Shown here: piece by piece, positions 37,101 to 47,535 of the stretch | Layout of the letters: every line of letters begins with the position of its first letter | How positions within the stretch are numbered: the stretch's first letter is position 1 | Origin: Bradyrhizobium diazoefficiens | GTDB taxonomy: Bacteria > Pseudomonadota > Alphaproteobacteria > Rhizobiales > Xanthobacteraceae | Reading direction: 5' to 3' | DNA length: 64,000 nt | Assembly (NCBI RefSeq): GCF_016616885.1 | Contig: NZ_CP067102.1 | Coordinates: forward strand, 5,050,501 to 5,114,500 | Program-made: the position numbers and the translations under genes | The notes under the pieces: generated by a model | The model's database searches: none | Told to the model about the DNA's origin: nothing | Seen by the model: only the letters and a program-made list of their open reading frames with translations

Positions 37101-37298
37101 CTCTCGACCGGCGCCGGCTCGGAGATGCGGCGCGCCATGGGCGTTGCCGTGTTCTCGGGCATGATCGGTGTCACCGTGTTCGGCCTGTTCCTGACGCCGG
37201 TGTTCTATGTGCTGCTGCGGACCGTCACCGGCATGAAACCGCTGGTGCATCACGGCAGCGACATCAGTGCCGCACCCGTGCAAGGCCTTAAGCACTAA
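34110..37298 (+). CDS. RND multidrug efflux permease (MexF/OqxB-like)
   Basis: A 1062-residue HAE1-family proton antiporter. The start MNLSKFFIDRPIFAGVLSVLIFLAG and MPISEYPDVVPPSVVVRATYPGANPKVIAETVATPIEEQING closely resemble MexF/OqxB. The proton-relay aspartates are in AIGIVVDDAIVVVENVERN, and GLSAKNAILIVEFARELEF is the C-terminal counterpart. About twelve transmembrane helices are present. It would export hydrophobic or aromatic compounds; the substrate is unknown. Two terminator-like hairpins follow it. Confidence 0.93.
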   Translation: MNLSKFFIDRPIFAGVLSVLIFLAGLISLFAMPISEYPDVVPPSVVVRATYPGANPKVIAETVATPIEEQINGVEGMLYMSSQATTDGAMTLTVTFRLGTDPDKATQLVQNRVQQAEPRLPAVVRQLGIITKKSSPDLTMVVHLLSPNNRYDMTYLRNYAVLNVKDRLARIDGVGDVQLYGAGDYSMRVWVDPQKAAEHGLTASDIVKAIQAQNVEAAAGVVGSSPNVKGIDLQLSVNAEGRLANEEQFGDIVVKTGTRGEVVRLRDVARIELGASEYGLRSLLDNKQAVAIPIFQAPGSNALEISDHVRATMAEIKKNMPEGVSYQIVYDPTQFVRSSIEAVIHTLLEAIALVVLVVILFLQTWRASIIPLLAVPVSIVGTFAVMHVFGFSINALSLFGLVLAIGIVVDDAIVVVENVERNIEGGLSPRDATYQAMREVSGPIIAIAMVLIAVFVPLAFISGLTGQFYKQFALTIAISTVISAVNSLTLSPALSALLLKGHDEPKDRLTIILEKGLGWFFRGFNKAFTRSSENYSGTVTKVISGKAAVMGLYVVLVGITAFLFQQVPSGFVPGQDKQYLVGFSRLPDGATLDRTEEVIRKMSDIALTQPGVESSVAFPGLSISGFTNSSNAGIVFSTLKPFDERKGPALSGNAIAADLNKKYSGIQEAFIAMFPPPPVNGLGTIGGFKLQIEDRAGLGYEALNDATKAFMAAMQKAPEIAGVFSSFQVNVPQLFADIDRTKALQLGVPVTEVFNTLQIYLGSYYVNDFNKFGRTYSVYVQADAPFRARADDIRQLKVRSSSGDMVPLSALLTIRQSAGPERAIRYNGFLSSDINAAAAPGFSSGQAQEVATRIAAETLPPGFAFEWTDLTYQEFIAGNSGLWVFPLAILLVFLVLAALYESLTLPLSIIMIVPMGLLAAMFGVWLSKGDNNVFTQIGLIVLVGLSAKNAILIVEFARELEFAGRTPIRAAIEASRLRLRPILMTSMAFIMGVLPLVLSTGAGSEMRRAMGVAVFSGMIGVTVFGLFLTPVFYVLLRTVTGMKPLVHHGSDISAAPVQGLKH

Positions 37299-37327
37299 GG
37301 CAGGAAAATCCCTGAGATCAACAACAG

Positions 37328-37360
37328 AACGAGCACGGTCTTGCGAAAGACCGTCTCGTT
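37328..37360 (+). terminator. Hairpin terminator after RND permease
   Basis: The stem AACGAG-ACGGTCTT (37328-37342, with one bulged C) pairs with AAGACCGT-CTCGTT (37347-37360) around a GCGA tetraloop, 30 bp after the RND permease stop. There is no T-run, but stability is high. Confidence 0.6.
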
Positions 37361-37400
37361 GCCCCGGTGAAACGTGATCACGCCGACTTGCTCAATCAAC

Positions 37401-37427
37401 CGCGCCCGAGGCGCGCGGTATTTTATT
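37401..37427 (+). terminator. Second terminator, GC stem plus T-rich tail
   Basis: CGCGCC (37401-37406), loop CGA, GGCGCG (37410-37415), then TATTTTATTT on the plus strand. It overlaps the 3' end of the convergent minus-strand gene and would back up the first terminator for the efflux operon. Confidence 0.5.
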
Positions 37428-37920
37428 TCCGGTTCTCCTCGCAGAATTTCAGCGCGGCGAGCGCCTCGCCGGCGCGAGGAATCTGCATCTCGATGCTGTC
37501 GTCATCATCGTCCTCGAAATCGAGCGTGAGGCGCTTGGCTTTCGACAGGCGGTCCATGATGGACTGATCATACTCGAAGATGCCGCGCACGGTGGTCTTG
37601 TCCATGACCTCCCACTTCGCCTTCGACATGATGTCGGAATCATCGGTGCCGACGTCGGCTTTCAGGATTTCGCCGACCTTGTCCCACTCCCAGCCATCAT
37701 AGATCATCACGATCACGATGGCCTTGTCGGAATGGGTGATGACGATGACGTAGTCGCGGTTCTCGTCGTCCTTGTCCTTGTAGCCGCGGCTCGCGTTGCA
37801 GTGGGTGTCCTGGGTACGCTTCTCGATCGTCCAGTCGCCGACCTTGGACTGTTGCGCGGCCGCAGGCCCGGCACTCAAGGCGCCGGCGAGCAGCGCAGCG
37901 CCAAGACGAAATCGTTTCAT
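37423..37920 (-). CDS. Secreted acidic hypothetical protein
   Basis: A 165-residue protein with a signal peptide (KRFRLGAALLAGALSAGPAAA-QQ) preceded by a GGAGG ribosome-binding site; the frame is open to 38103 but this start is clear. The mature part begins SKVGDWTIEKRTQDTHCNASRGY, which resembles the opening of IalB-like periplasmic proteins, and ends in an acidic run (FEDDDDD). I do not assign a function. Confidence 0.75.
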   Translation of the reverse strand: MKRFRLGAALLAGALSAGPAAAQQSKVGDWTIEKRTQDTHCNASRGYKDKDDENRDYVIVITHSDKAIVIVMIYDGWEWDKVGEILKADVGTDDSDIMSKAKWEVMDKTTVRGIFEYDQSIMDRLSKAKRLTLDFEDDDDDSIEMQIPRAGEALAALKFCEENRK

Positions 37921-38027
37921 GCCAGCCTCCAGCGTTTCCCCGGACCAAACTGACCATCTCTCCCGGCAGGCCGCAAGGGCCTCACGCGAGGGCTTTAGCC
38001 GGCTCGACCCGGCGATGGTGAACGGCG

Positions 38028-38474
38028 CTACCCGCGCCGCGGCACGATTGCGATCGGGGTGAAGGTGTAAACTTCCTCGCCGTTCTGGTTGAACATCGTC
38101 CATTTCACCAGCGCGATGCCCTGCGGCTTCGACTTCGACGGCGTCAGGCTCATGACCTCGCCGACCAGATGTAGGCGGTCATTCGGCCGCACAGGGATGG
38201 TCCAGCGTAGTCCGTCGACGCCGGCGCCGATCAGCGGATGCGGGCCGAAGGGACGGGTCTGGATCGCGAGATTCATGGCGATCGCCGCAGTGTGCCATCC
38301 CGACGCAGCCAGGCCATTGAACAGGGTCGCCTTGGCGGCCTCATGGTCGAGATGCATCGGTTGCGGGTCGAACTCGGCTGCAAACCGCTTGATGTCGGCC
38401 TCGGTGACCTCCACTTCGGGGGATTTGAAACGCATGCCGACAGTGAGATCGTCGAACCAGGCGACCTGCGCCAT
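38028..38474 (-). CDS. MaoC family dehydratase
   Basis: A 148-residue single hot-dog-domain (R)-enoyl hydratase-like protein. The family catalytic motif appears as FAAEFDPQPMHLDHEAA, where Asp and His would act on an enoyl thioester, and GLAASGWHTAAIAMNL follows. ATG 38474 (MAQVAWFDDLTVGMRF) was chosen; the frame extends to 38600. It stands alone, and its substrate is not indicated by neighbours. Confidence 0.88.
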   Translation of the reverse strand: MAQVAWFDDLTVGMRFKSPEVEVTEADIKRFAAEFDPQPMHLDHEAAKATLFNGLAASGWHTAAIAMNLAIQTRPFGPHPLIGAGVDGLRWTIPVRPNDRLHLVGEVMSLTPSKSKPQGIALVKWTMFNQNGEEVYTFTPIAIVPRRG

Positions 38475-38668
38475 GATTTTGCCTCGAAATGTGATGCGAC
38501 GCACGCGATACGCACGCCCAAGGGATGGATCGGTAGTGGCATGTAGCGGTTTGGCCGCTCGCAGGCCAGCCCGAGGTTCCCCGCGAAACCTCTTTCCCAA
38601 ATCGACGAAACACGCCTGAAACAGATGGCCGGTTAACTGCTTGTCAAAATCATACAGGGACGTGCGTC

Positions 38669-38752
38669 ATGCAATTCATCCTCGACCTGATCAGCGAATA
38701 TGCCTGCTGCCAGCACCTCGTCGCCCGACCGCTTGGGGAGGACGAGTTATGA
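38669..38752 (+). CDS. Tiny ORF (27 aa) coupled to a small membrane peptide
   Basis: ATG 38669 opens a 27-residue frame starting MQFILDLISEYACCQHLV, with AGGGA 8 nt before the start. Its TGA overlaps the ATG of the next tiny ORF (ATGA at 38749-38752). A good ribosome-binding site and coupling argue that both are translated. I recognise no family; the N-terminal half could be an amphipathic helix. Confidence 0.45.
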   Translation: MQFILDLISEYACCQHLVARPLGEDEL

Positions 38753-38841
38753 TCGAGCTGATCTCCGCCCTCCTCGTTCTATGCAGCATCGGCGTTTTTG
38801 CGGCACATGCGCTCGACGCCTATCGGACAACGCACCTCTGA
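38749..38841 (+). CDS. Single-span small membrane peptide (30 aa)
   Basis: A 30-residue peptide, essentially one transmembrane helix (IELISALLVLCSIGVFAAHAL) with a short polar tail (DAYRTTHL). A strong GGGGAGGA site lies 7 nt upstream, inside the preceding tiny ORF, whose stop it overlaps. Peptides of this form often act as regulators of membrane complexes, but nothing here shows the partner. Confidence 0.5.
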   Translation: MIELISALLVLCSIGVFAAHALDAYRTTHL

Positions 38842-38865
38842 CTGACCCTTCAGCCGGCCTGTTCG

Positions 38866-39288
38866 CTAGAACGGCCGCCGGTAGAAATGCTCGGAATGCG
38901 TAGCCGGCGGAAACCGGTTGGCGAGCGCAAGCGCGCCCCTCTCGTCCGTCTCCAGCGCGATCTTCTGCGCCAGCATCACGTCTCCAGGCACGAGGTAGCC
39001 TGACGGGATGAAGCACCACCCCATCGTTGCATTTCCCGCGTCGTCGACCTCGTGGACGTTGGCGGCGGTGCCGTAGTGAATGCGATAGCGCTTGCCGCTG
39101 TCGCAACCGACGACGTCGAAATGCCGGTGCTGCTCGAATTGTGCGCGCTGCTCTTCAGACAGCCATTCGGACAGCAGCCGACGACCGCGCGCCTCGGGCG
39201 TGTTCTCGCCGAAGAAGCGCCGGTAGAGCTCGCGGAGCGCGTGCAGGCGCGCTCGCGCGGGCGCGCGAAGCCTGAAGGCCGCGATCAT
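38866..39288 (-). CDS. Hypothetical protein
   Basis: A 140-residue protein with an Arg-rich helical N-terminus (about 1-60) and a C-terminal beta-rich part, FDVVGCDSGKRYRIHYGTAANVHEVDDAGNATMGWCFIPSG. I do not recognise a named family; the GKRYRI and cysteine-bearing stretch looks conserved. It lies 12 bp after the 39301-39522 gene on the same strand, so the two may be co-transcribed. Confidence 0.65.
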   Translation of the reverse strand: MIAAFRLRAPARARLHALRELYRRFFGENTPEARGRRLLSEWLSEEQRAQFEQHRHFDVVGCDSGKRYRIHYGTAANVHEVDDAGNATMGWCFIPSGYLVPGDVMLAQKIALETDERGALALANRFPPATHSEHFYRRPF

Positions 39289-39300
39289 GAGCCGTTCAGA

Positions 39301-39522
39301 TCAACCGCCGACCAGGCGGGGATAGAACAGCGTTTCCCGCGCGGTCGGGTCGAATGATTTGATACGCGTGACTTCGCCGGGTCCGGTCCGGTACGCGGCG
39401 GTAAAGCCCGCGCCGGTCAATTCCCGAAAGCGTTGTTCGGCCCGCGCCAACGCTTCGGCATTTTCAGGATCAAACTCGTGGCGTGTATCGCCGGTCTGGT
39501 CCATCACGATCTGGGTAGCCAT
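39301..39522 (-). CDS. Small hypothetical protein
   Basis: A 73-residue protein if it starts at ATG 39522 (MATQIVMDQTGDTRHEF); the frame also opens at 39537. The middle reads ALARAEQRFRELTGAGFTAAYRTGPGEVTRIKSFDPTARETLFYPRL, which resembles small phage- or plasmid-derived ubiquitin-like proteins, but I make no assignment. It precedes the 38866-39288 gene. Confidence 0.6.
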   Translation of the reverse strand: MATQIVMDQTGDTRHEFDPENAEALARAEQRFRELTGAGFTAAYRTGPGEVTRIKSFDPTARETLFYPRLVGG

Positions 39523-39633
39523 GTTGAGTCTCCTCATGCCCAGCCCTGAACTTGATCAAAGCAAACCTCATGCCGTCGGTTCCTGAAAGCAACAACTTTC
39601 TCGGGGTGTGCGGTCACGCCTTGCGGAGTACCC

Positions 39634-40452
39634 TCAGCGCGCTGCTGCCGCCCCGCCGCCCCCGTCGATCTGCCGGCCCATCAGCGCGATGGCTTTCTGG
39701 TAGACGCCCGCTGCATTCCACGCCTGGATGGCGGCGAAATTCGGCTCGCCCGGCTGGTAACCGGCTCCCGCGCGCCAGCCATTGGCCTTCAGGAAGTTCG
39801 CGGTCGAGCTCAGCGCGTTGGCGGCGACGTCGAGATTGCCGGTGCCGTAGGCCAGGATGTTCTTGGGCATGAACTGGGTCTGGCCGACCTCGCCATGCAT
39901 GGAGCCGCGGGTCGCTCCCGACAGCACGCCGCGATCGACCAGCTTCAGCGCTGCATAGAGCTGCTCGGTGAAGAATTCGGGACGGCGGCAGTCATAGGCA
40001 AGCGTCGCGATCGACGAGAGCATGTTCTGGTTACCGCGCTGGCTGCCGAAACCGGTCTCCATGCCCCAGATCGCGATCAACGGCCCCGGCGGAACGCCGT
40101 AACGCTGCTCGATCGAGGCAAACATCGCAGCCTGCGACTGCCTCAGCGACCGGCCGCGCGCCACGATCGTGGTCGCGCCGCGCTTGGCAAGGAACTGGTC
40201 GAGCGACAGCGAAAAACTGTGCTGGCTGCGATCGGCCCCAATGGTGGCGCTGGCGTAGTTGGTCTGCATCAGGGCCGAGATGGCGGTCTGGCCGATGCCC
40301 TTGCCCTGCGCCTCCGCGCCGAACTCACGCTTCCAGGCCTCGAACCCGCCGGGTCCGTTGCCGCATTGCGCGGCATAGGCGGCGGGGGCCAGGGAAAGCA
40401 GCAGCGCAGTCGCGCCGATCACGGCCGTCGCAACGGTCCTGCCCTTTGTCAT
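39634..40452 (-). CDS. Lytic murein transglycosylase (MltB/SLT_2 family)
   Basis: A 272-residue secreted enzyme. It has a signal peptide (about 1-27, ending AYAAQ) and an SLT_2 domain. The catalytic Glu lies in IAIWGMETGFGSQRGNQN, with HGEVGQTQFMPKNILAYG and PNFAAIQAWNAAGVYQKAI marking the rest of the fold. It cleaves peptidoglycan glycan strands in the periplasm to give anhydro-muropeptides. It stands alone. Confidence 0.9.
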   Translation of the reverse strand: MTKGRTVATAVIGATALLLSLAPAAYAAQCGNGPGGFEAWKREFGAEAQGKGIGQTAISALMQTNYASATIGADRSQHSFSLSLDQFLAKRGATTIVARGRSLRQSQAAMFASIEQRYGVPPGPLIAIWGMETGFGSQRGNQNMLSSIATLAYDCRRPEFFTEQLYAALKLVDRGVLSGATRGSMHGEVGQTQFMPKNILAYGTGNLDVAANALSSTANFLKANGWRAGAGYQPGEPNFAAIQAWNAAGVYQKAIALMGRQIDGGGGAAAAR

Positions 40453-40582
40453 TCCTGCGTTCCCTCTCCACGATTTTCCGCGACCGGCTCGCGCGCGGAC
40501 ATGATCCTACGTCAGCCGCGCATGCTCAAGCCCCCGACCGATGCAATCAATGCAAGCATTGCGCTTGACATGAATCAAACGT

Positions 40583-41394
40583 TCATCGTCCGCCGTCGGT
40601 CCCGAGCAGGAAATCCACCATGATGCCTTGGTGCTGCTGGTACATGTCGGTGCCGGTGGCGGTAACACAGCCGAGCTTGCGGGCTGCTGCGATGAAGGGC
40701 GAAATTTCGGGCTTGGTGATGACGCAGCCGCAATAGGCCGACGATGCCAGCCGCGTGACATCGACCGGGAACGGGTCGCCGTCCTTCATGCCGGCGGGCG
40801 TGGCATTGGCGACGAAGTCGAAACCTGCGGGGTCGACGGTGCCTGCCCGCACAGATACTTTGCCGAGCCCGTTGAGCTGCTGGACGAGCGCATCCCGCCG
40901 CTCGGCTGAGCTGTCGTGAACCGCGAGCTCACTGACGCCGGCCTCGACCAGAGCAAGCGCAATGGCCGAGCCTGCCCCGCCGGCACCGACGAGAAGCGCC
41001 CGGATTCCCCTGGGATCGATCCCCTTCGCCCGCGCGGCGCCGAGGAAACCAAGACCGTCCACCATGTCGCCGTGCCACGAACCGTCGGACCGCCGGCGCA
41101 TCAGGTTGACGGTGCGCAGGAAGTGCGCACGTTTCGTCGCGCTGGCACAGGCCTGATAGCAGGCGAATTTGTGCGGAATGGTCACGACGATGCCGTCAAG
41201 GTTCTTCAATCGGCTCGCCACCGCGAGAAACTCCGCCAGATCGGCGGTCGCAACCTGAACCGGAACGAGAATGCCGTCATGGCCGCGCGCCGCGAACTCG
41301 GCCGAGACTCCCGCGGGCGACCGCACCTGGGCGATGGGATCGCCGACGATGACGTAGAGCCGCGTCGTACCTGATGGCGCCGGGATCATGCCGC

Positions 41395-41398
<4 letters not shown>
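40583..41398 (-). CDS. Shikimate dehydrogenase-like oxidoreductase
   Basis: A 271-residue AroE-family protein: [11 protein letters not shown] and GIVVTIPHK in the substrate domain, [18 protein letters not shown] as the nucleotide-binding loop, and [17 protein letters not shown] 41398 overlaps the TGA of the monooxygenase gene by 4 bp. Coupling to a Baeyer-Villiger-type enzyme suggests a catabolic shikimate/quinate-like or cyclic-alcohol dehydrogenase rather than the biosynthetic AroE. Confidence 0.82.
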
Positions 41399-43254
<1,856 letters not shown>

Positions 43255-43442
43255 CAATCTCCTCCACGGCGGGCGCTGCTTCGGCCTGCAGTTCGCACCA
43301 GTTAGCCCTGAAAAAGTGACGCATGCAATCGCGTCCGCGGTTTTTTGCGTGTACGTCGCGAAGCCTTCCGCTACTTTGTGCGCAAGCGTGAGCGCGTCAT
43401 GCAATGACATGATCTTAACGACTTGGCTTTCCGGAGGAGACG

Positions 43443-45068
43443 ATGCTGGGATTGATGATGGACATGCCGCTGCTGATCAGTGGCCTGATCCAATACGCCG
43501 CCGACTATCACGGCGAGGCGCAGATCGTCGCGCGCGAGATCGAAGGCGACATTCATCGCTACACTTATGCCGAGGCCCATCCGCGCATCAAGCGCATGGC
43601 GCTGGCGCTCAAGCGGCTCGGCATGAAGCCCGGTGACCGCATCGGCACGCTGGCCTGGAACACGCATCGCCATTTCGAGATGTTTTACGCAGCACCGGGC
43701 ATGGGCTATGTGCTTCACACCGTCAATCCGCGACTGTTTCCCGAACAGCTGGTCTACATCATCAATCACGCCGAAGACCGCATCCTCTTCGTCGACCGCG
43801 CCACGCTGCCGATCGTCGAGGCCATCGCGCCGCAGCTGACGACGGTCGAAGCCTACGTAATCATGTCGTCGCGCGAACGCATGCCGGAGACGAAGCTTGC
43901 GAACGTGCATTGCTACGAGGAGCTCCTGGACAAGGAGAGCGACGCTGGCTTCGCCTGGCCGGAGTTCGACGAGAAATCCGCCTCCACCATCTGCTACACG
44001 TCGGGCACGACGGGGAATCCCAAAGGCGTGATCTATTCGCACCGCGCCGCGATCCTCCAGACCATGACATGCTGCAACTTCGACTTCATTCCAGGGCATA
44101 TCGAGGGCGTGCGCGAGGTGATGATGCCGATGGCGCCGCTATTTCACGGCAACGGCTGGAACATGCCGTTCACCGCGCCCTATACCGGCTCGAAGCTGGT
44201 GCTGCCCGGCCGCAATTACGAGCCCGACAAGCTCTACGAGCTCTTGGAGGGCGAGAAGGTGACGCTGTCGGCGGGCGTGCCGAGCTTCTGGCTGATCCTG
44301 CTCGACTGGCTCGGCCGCACCGGCAACAAATTCACGACACTGCGCGCGACGCTGTCGTCGGGCTCTGCGCCGCCCCGCGCCATGGTCGAGAAACTCAAGC
44401 GCGACTACGACGTCGACTACATCCAGGCCTGGGGCATGACCGAGGCGCTGGGCTGCTCGATGCCGGGCTTGCGGCCCGGCTCGGAGCATCTCAGCGAAGC
44501 GGAGATTTTCGACCGGCGCCAGGTTTCGGGCCGCGCCTGTTTCGGCACGACCTTGCGCATCGTCGACGACGGCGGCAGCGAGCTGCCGCGCGACGGCAAG
44601 ACCGTCGGCCATCTGCGCGCCCGCGGCCCCTGGGTCGCCTCCGGCTACATGAAATTAGACGAAGGCCTCGATCGCGACGGCTGGCTGATCACCGGCGACA
44701 TGGCGGTGATCGACCAACACGGCCATGTGACGCTCACCGACCGCTCCAAGGACGTGATCAAGTCGGGCGGCGAATGGATCTCCTCGATCCAGCTCGAGGA
44801 CATCGCGCTATCCCATCCCGACGTGCTGCAAGCCGCCGTGGTCGCCATTGCGCACGAGAAATGGCAGGAGCGCCCCCTCCTCCTGGTCGTCCGCAAGAAG
44901 GGCGCGACCATCGACGGCAAGACCCTGCTCGAGCACATGCGTCCCAAGATGGCGAGCTGGTGGATGCCGGATGCGGTCGAGTTCCTCGATGAATTCCCGA
45001 TGACCGGCACCGGCAAGGTGCTCAAATCCGCGCTGCGCGAGAAGTTCAAGGCGTATCGCGTCGGGTAG
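43443..45068 (+). CDS. Medium/long-chain acyl-CoA ligase (AMP-forming)
   Basis: A 541-residue ANL-superfamily ligase. The P-loop is [17 protein letters not shown], the A5 motif [12 protein letters not shown], the A7-A8 region [35 protein letters not shown], and the catalytic lysine lies in [12 protein letters not shown]. It resembles AlkK-type medium-chain fatty-acyl-CoA synthetases. A GGAGG site directly precedes the ATG. It could activate the carboxylic acid released after the divergent monooxygenase has acted. Confidence 0.88.
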   Translation: MLGLMMDMPLLISGLIQYAADYHGEAQIVAREIEGDIHRYTYAEAHPRIKRMALALKRLGMKPGDRIGTLAWNTHRHFEMFYAAPGMGYVLHTVNPRLFPEQLVYIINHAEDRILFVDRATLPIVEAIAPQLTTVEAYVIMSSRERMPETKLANVHCYEELLDKESDAGFAWPEFDEKSASTICYTSGTTGNPKGVIYSHRAAILQTMTCCNFDFIPGHIEGVREVMMPMAPLFHGNGWNMPFTAPYTGSKLVLPGRNYEPDKLYELLEGEKVTLSAGVPSFWLILLDWLGRTGNKFTTLRATLSSGSAPPRAMVEKLKRDYDVDYIQAWGMTEALGCSMPGLRPGSEHLSEAEIFDRRQVSGRACFGTTLRIVDDGGSELPRDGKTVGHLRARGPWVASGYMKLDEGLDRDGWLITGDMAVIDQHGHVTLTDRSKDVIKSGGEWISSIQLEDIALSHPDVLQAAVVAIAHEKWQERPLLLVVRKKGATIDGKTLLEHMRPKMASWWMPDAVEFLDEFPMTGTGKVLKSALREKFKAYRVG

Positions 45069-45160
45069 GTTTGGCCCCACTCATTGCGCGATCATCTTCA
45101 TCTTTTGGTAGATTCGGAGGCGATATATCCGAGGCATCGCTCCCCCCGATCGAGGACATC

Positions 45161-46279
45161 ATGGCGTTTTCCGGACTGGGCCTGCATCTCGGCAATCTGT
45201 CGCGCCTGTCGAACGCGCAGACGCGTTCAATCAGCCCCGAGAATTTCACCGGCGAAAAAGGCAAGGGCGGCATGTCCGTCGACGGGCCGGCGGCGCCCCA
45301 GGCTCGCGATCTCGGGCAAGGCTGGAAGGTTTCGCCCTATGTCGTGATCGAACCCGGCGCGACATTCACGCTCGCCGACATCGAAGGCCAAGGCGCCGTC
45401 CAGCAGATCTGGATGACGCTGGCGCGCGGACGTCTGCGCCATTCGATTTTGCGGATCTACTGGGATGGCCAGGAGCATCCCAGCGTCGAATGCCCGGCCG
45501 GCGACTTCTTCGCTTGCGGATGGGAAGAGTTTGCGCAGGTGTCGTCGCTCGCGGTCTGCGTCAATCCGGGCCGCGCCTTCAACTGCTACTGGGAAATGCC
45601 GTTCCGCAAGCGCGCGCGTTTCACGATGGAGAACAGGAGTGAAGAGGCGCTGACTGTCTACTACCAGATCAACTATGCGCTGACCGAAGTGCCCGAGGAC
45701 TGCGCCTATTTCCATGCGCAATTCCGCCGCACCAACCCACTGCCCTACAAGAACGTCTACACTATCCTCGACGGCGTCAGCGGCCGTGGCCAATATATCG
45801 GCACCTACATGGCCTGGGGCGTAAACAACAACGGCTGGTGGGGCGAAGGCGAGATCAAGTTCTTCATCGACGGTGACGGTGAATTCCCGACCATCTGTGG
45901 CACCGGCACCGAGGATTATTTCTGCGGCGCCTACAATTTCGATCCCTATGTGGCGCATTCCGGCCGCGGCGCCGTACAGCAATCGCGCTATCAGGAATTC
46001 ACCACGCCCTATGCCGGCCTGCCGCAGGTGATCCGTCCCGACGGCGTCTACAAATCGCAGCAGCGCTTCGGCATGTACCGCTGGCACATTCCGGATCCCA
46101 TCCGCTTCCAGAGCGACCTTCGCGTCACGATCCAGGCGCTGGGCTGGCGAACGGGCCTCAAGGAGGCAAAATATCTCCCGCTGCAGGACGACATCGCTTC
46201 CGTGGCGTTCTGGTACCAGACGCTGCCGGCCGCGCCGTTCCCCAAACTGCCCGACCCGGAATATCTCGAGATCGACTAG
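45161..46279 (+). CDS. GH172 (DUF2961) family glycoside hydrolase-like protein
   Basis: A 372-residue DUF2961 protein, start chosen at ATG 45161 behind a GAGG site. The hallmark stretch GEGEIKFFIDGDGEFP followed by GTGTEDYF is present, with Glu251 in GTGTEDY and the glutamates at about 229-231 as candidate catalytic residues. Characterised GH172 enzymes act on alpha-D-fructofuranosides (including difructose dianhydride formation) and D-arabinan. There is no signal peptide, so action is cytoplasmic or export is non-classical. No sugar transporter or other hydrolase lies beside it. Confidence 0.82.
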   Translation: MAFSGLGLHLGNLSRLSNAQTRSISPENFTGEKGKGGMSVDGPAAPQARDLGQGWKVSPYVVIEPGATFTLADIEGQGAVQQIWMTLARGRLRHSILRIYWDGQEHPSVECPAGDFFACGWEEFAQVSSLAVCVNPGRAFNCYWEMPFRKRARFTMENRSEEALTVYYQINYALTEVPEDCAYFHAQFRRTNPLPYKNVYTILDGVSGRGQYIGTYMAWGVNNNGWWGEGEIKFFIDGDGEFPTICGTGTEDYFCGAYNFDPYVAHSGRGAVQQSRYQEFTTPYAGLPQVIRPDGVYKSQQRFGMYRWHIPDPIRFQSDLRVTIQALGWRTGLKEAKYLPLQDDIASVAFWYQTLPAAPFPKLPDPEYLEID

Positions 46280-46357
46280 CCAGACCCCAGATCGCGCGGT
46301 TCGACTGAAGAAATATTCGAAAGCGTAGGCGAAGTGCCAAACACGTGCCGCACCCTT

Positions 46358-46377
46358 CCTTCTCCCCTGGGAGAAGG
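46358..46377. terminator. Palindrome between convergent genes
   Basis: A perfect 9-bp stem (CCTTCTCCC and GGGAGAAGG) with a 2-nt centre lies between the convergent GH172 and binding-protein genes. It could be a bidirectional terminator; the CTTCTCCC-GGGAGAAG form also recurs as a dispersed element in Bradyrhizobium intergenic DNA. Confidence 0.5.
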
Positions 46378-46400
46378 TAGAGGTGGAAGCCGCCCTTGCC

Positions 46401-47306
46401 TCACTTCACCAGATACACGTCCGGATCGGCACTCGAGCTCGGCGTCTTGAAGGCATTGCGCAGGGCTGCCGACATCGGAACGTTGTAGTTGATGCCGTTC
46501 GGCGGCGTCGGGGATTCCAGCCACTTCCTGTAGAGCACCTCGATCTCCGGGCTCGCATAAAGCTCGGCCGTGGCACGGTCGGCCAGCGCCTTGAACGGCG
46601 CGTCCTCCCGCCGCAGCATGATCCCGAAGGGCTCGGCCTTCGCAAACGTCTCTTCGCTGATCATGAACAGGGCCGGCTCCTTGCGCGCAATGGCGACCGC
46701 GAGCTGAACGTCGTCGAGTGCGTAGGCCTGCGCGCGGTCGGTCTCGAGCAGCAGGAACGCCTCGGCCTGATCCACGGCCGGCATGATTTTAATGCCGAGA
46801 TTGCGCTCGGTATTGACCTTGGCGAGCTGGTTCAGGTTGACCGAGCCTGCCACCGCGGTCACGGCTTTGCCCTTGAGGTCGTCGATGGAGTTGATCTTTG
46901 CGGCCTTCTTGGCCGCAAATCGCGTCGCGCTGAGGAAATGCGTGTTGGTGAAAGCGACCTGCTTCTGGCGGTCGGCATTGTTGGTGGTCGCCGAGCAGTG
47001 CAGGTCGAGCGTGCCGTTGACCATCAGCGGGATACGGTTCGACGAGGTCACGGCGACATAGTCGACGGCAATGTCGGGCATGGCGAGCTGCTTCTTCACG
47101 GCGTCGACGATCCTGAGGCAGATATCCATGGCGAAGCCGACCGGCTTCTGGTTGCCATCGAGATAGCTGAAGGGCACGGAGGCTTCCTGATAGCCCAGCG
47201 TGATCTTCTTGGTCTCCTTGACCTTCTGAAGCGTGCCCGACAGATCTTCGGCGGACGCTGCGCCGGCGAGACAAGTGACGGCCAAGAGAACGGCGGGTAG
47301 ACGCAT
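46401..47306 (-). CDS. Polar amino-acid ABC transporter binding protein (GltI-like)
   Basis: A 301-residue periplasmic binding protein (SBP_bac_3). The signal peptide ends at about residue 19 (LAGAASA-ED). The mature part has LGYQEASVPFSYLDGNQKPVGFAMDIC, LMVNGTLDLHCSATTNNADRQKQVAF and DLKGKAVTAVAGS, as in glutamate/aspartate-binding proteins. No permease or ATPase gene is adjacent, so it relies on components elsewhere. It is divergent from the two amidohydrolases, which suggests nitrogen scavenging. Confidence 0.88.
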   Translation of the reverse strand: MRLPAVLLAVTCLAGAASAEDLSGTLQKVKETKKITLGYQEASVPFSYLDGNQKPVGFAMDICLRIVDAVKKQLAMPDIAVDYVAVTSSNRIPLMVNGTLDLHCSATTNNADRQKQVAFTNTHFLSATRFAAKKAAKINSIDDLKGKAVTAVAGSVNLNQLAKVNTERNLGIKIMPAVDQAEAFLLLETDRAQAYALDDVQLAVAIARKEPALFMISEETFAKAEPFGIMLRREDAPFKALADRATAELYASPEIEVLYRKWLESPTPPNGINYNVPMSAALRNAFKTPSSSADPDVYLVK

Positions 47307-47535
47307 CGGGAGCTCCTGAAAGCGGGTTGCGCCTCCATGCTGGGCGCAATCGAGCGGTTGATAGCGCAGGCGCGCACCAGCCGCCAGACCAGCCTGCGTC
47401 TATCAGCTATCACCGCTTTCGATATGCGCCGGGAGGTCCGGCGAAACGCATATATTTTGATCAAATCGCCCGCTACATTGCTGCACACAAGCAACCTCGC
47501 CGACTGCTATAAGTTCTCTATCCAGATTCCCTGCC

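Noticed and set aside
37423..38103. A 226-residue version of the secreted hypothetical protein.
   Set aside because: The signal peptide and a GGAGG site mark ATG 37920 as the start; the upstream 61 codons run into the 3' end of the maoC gene.
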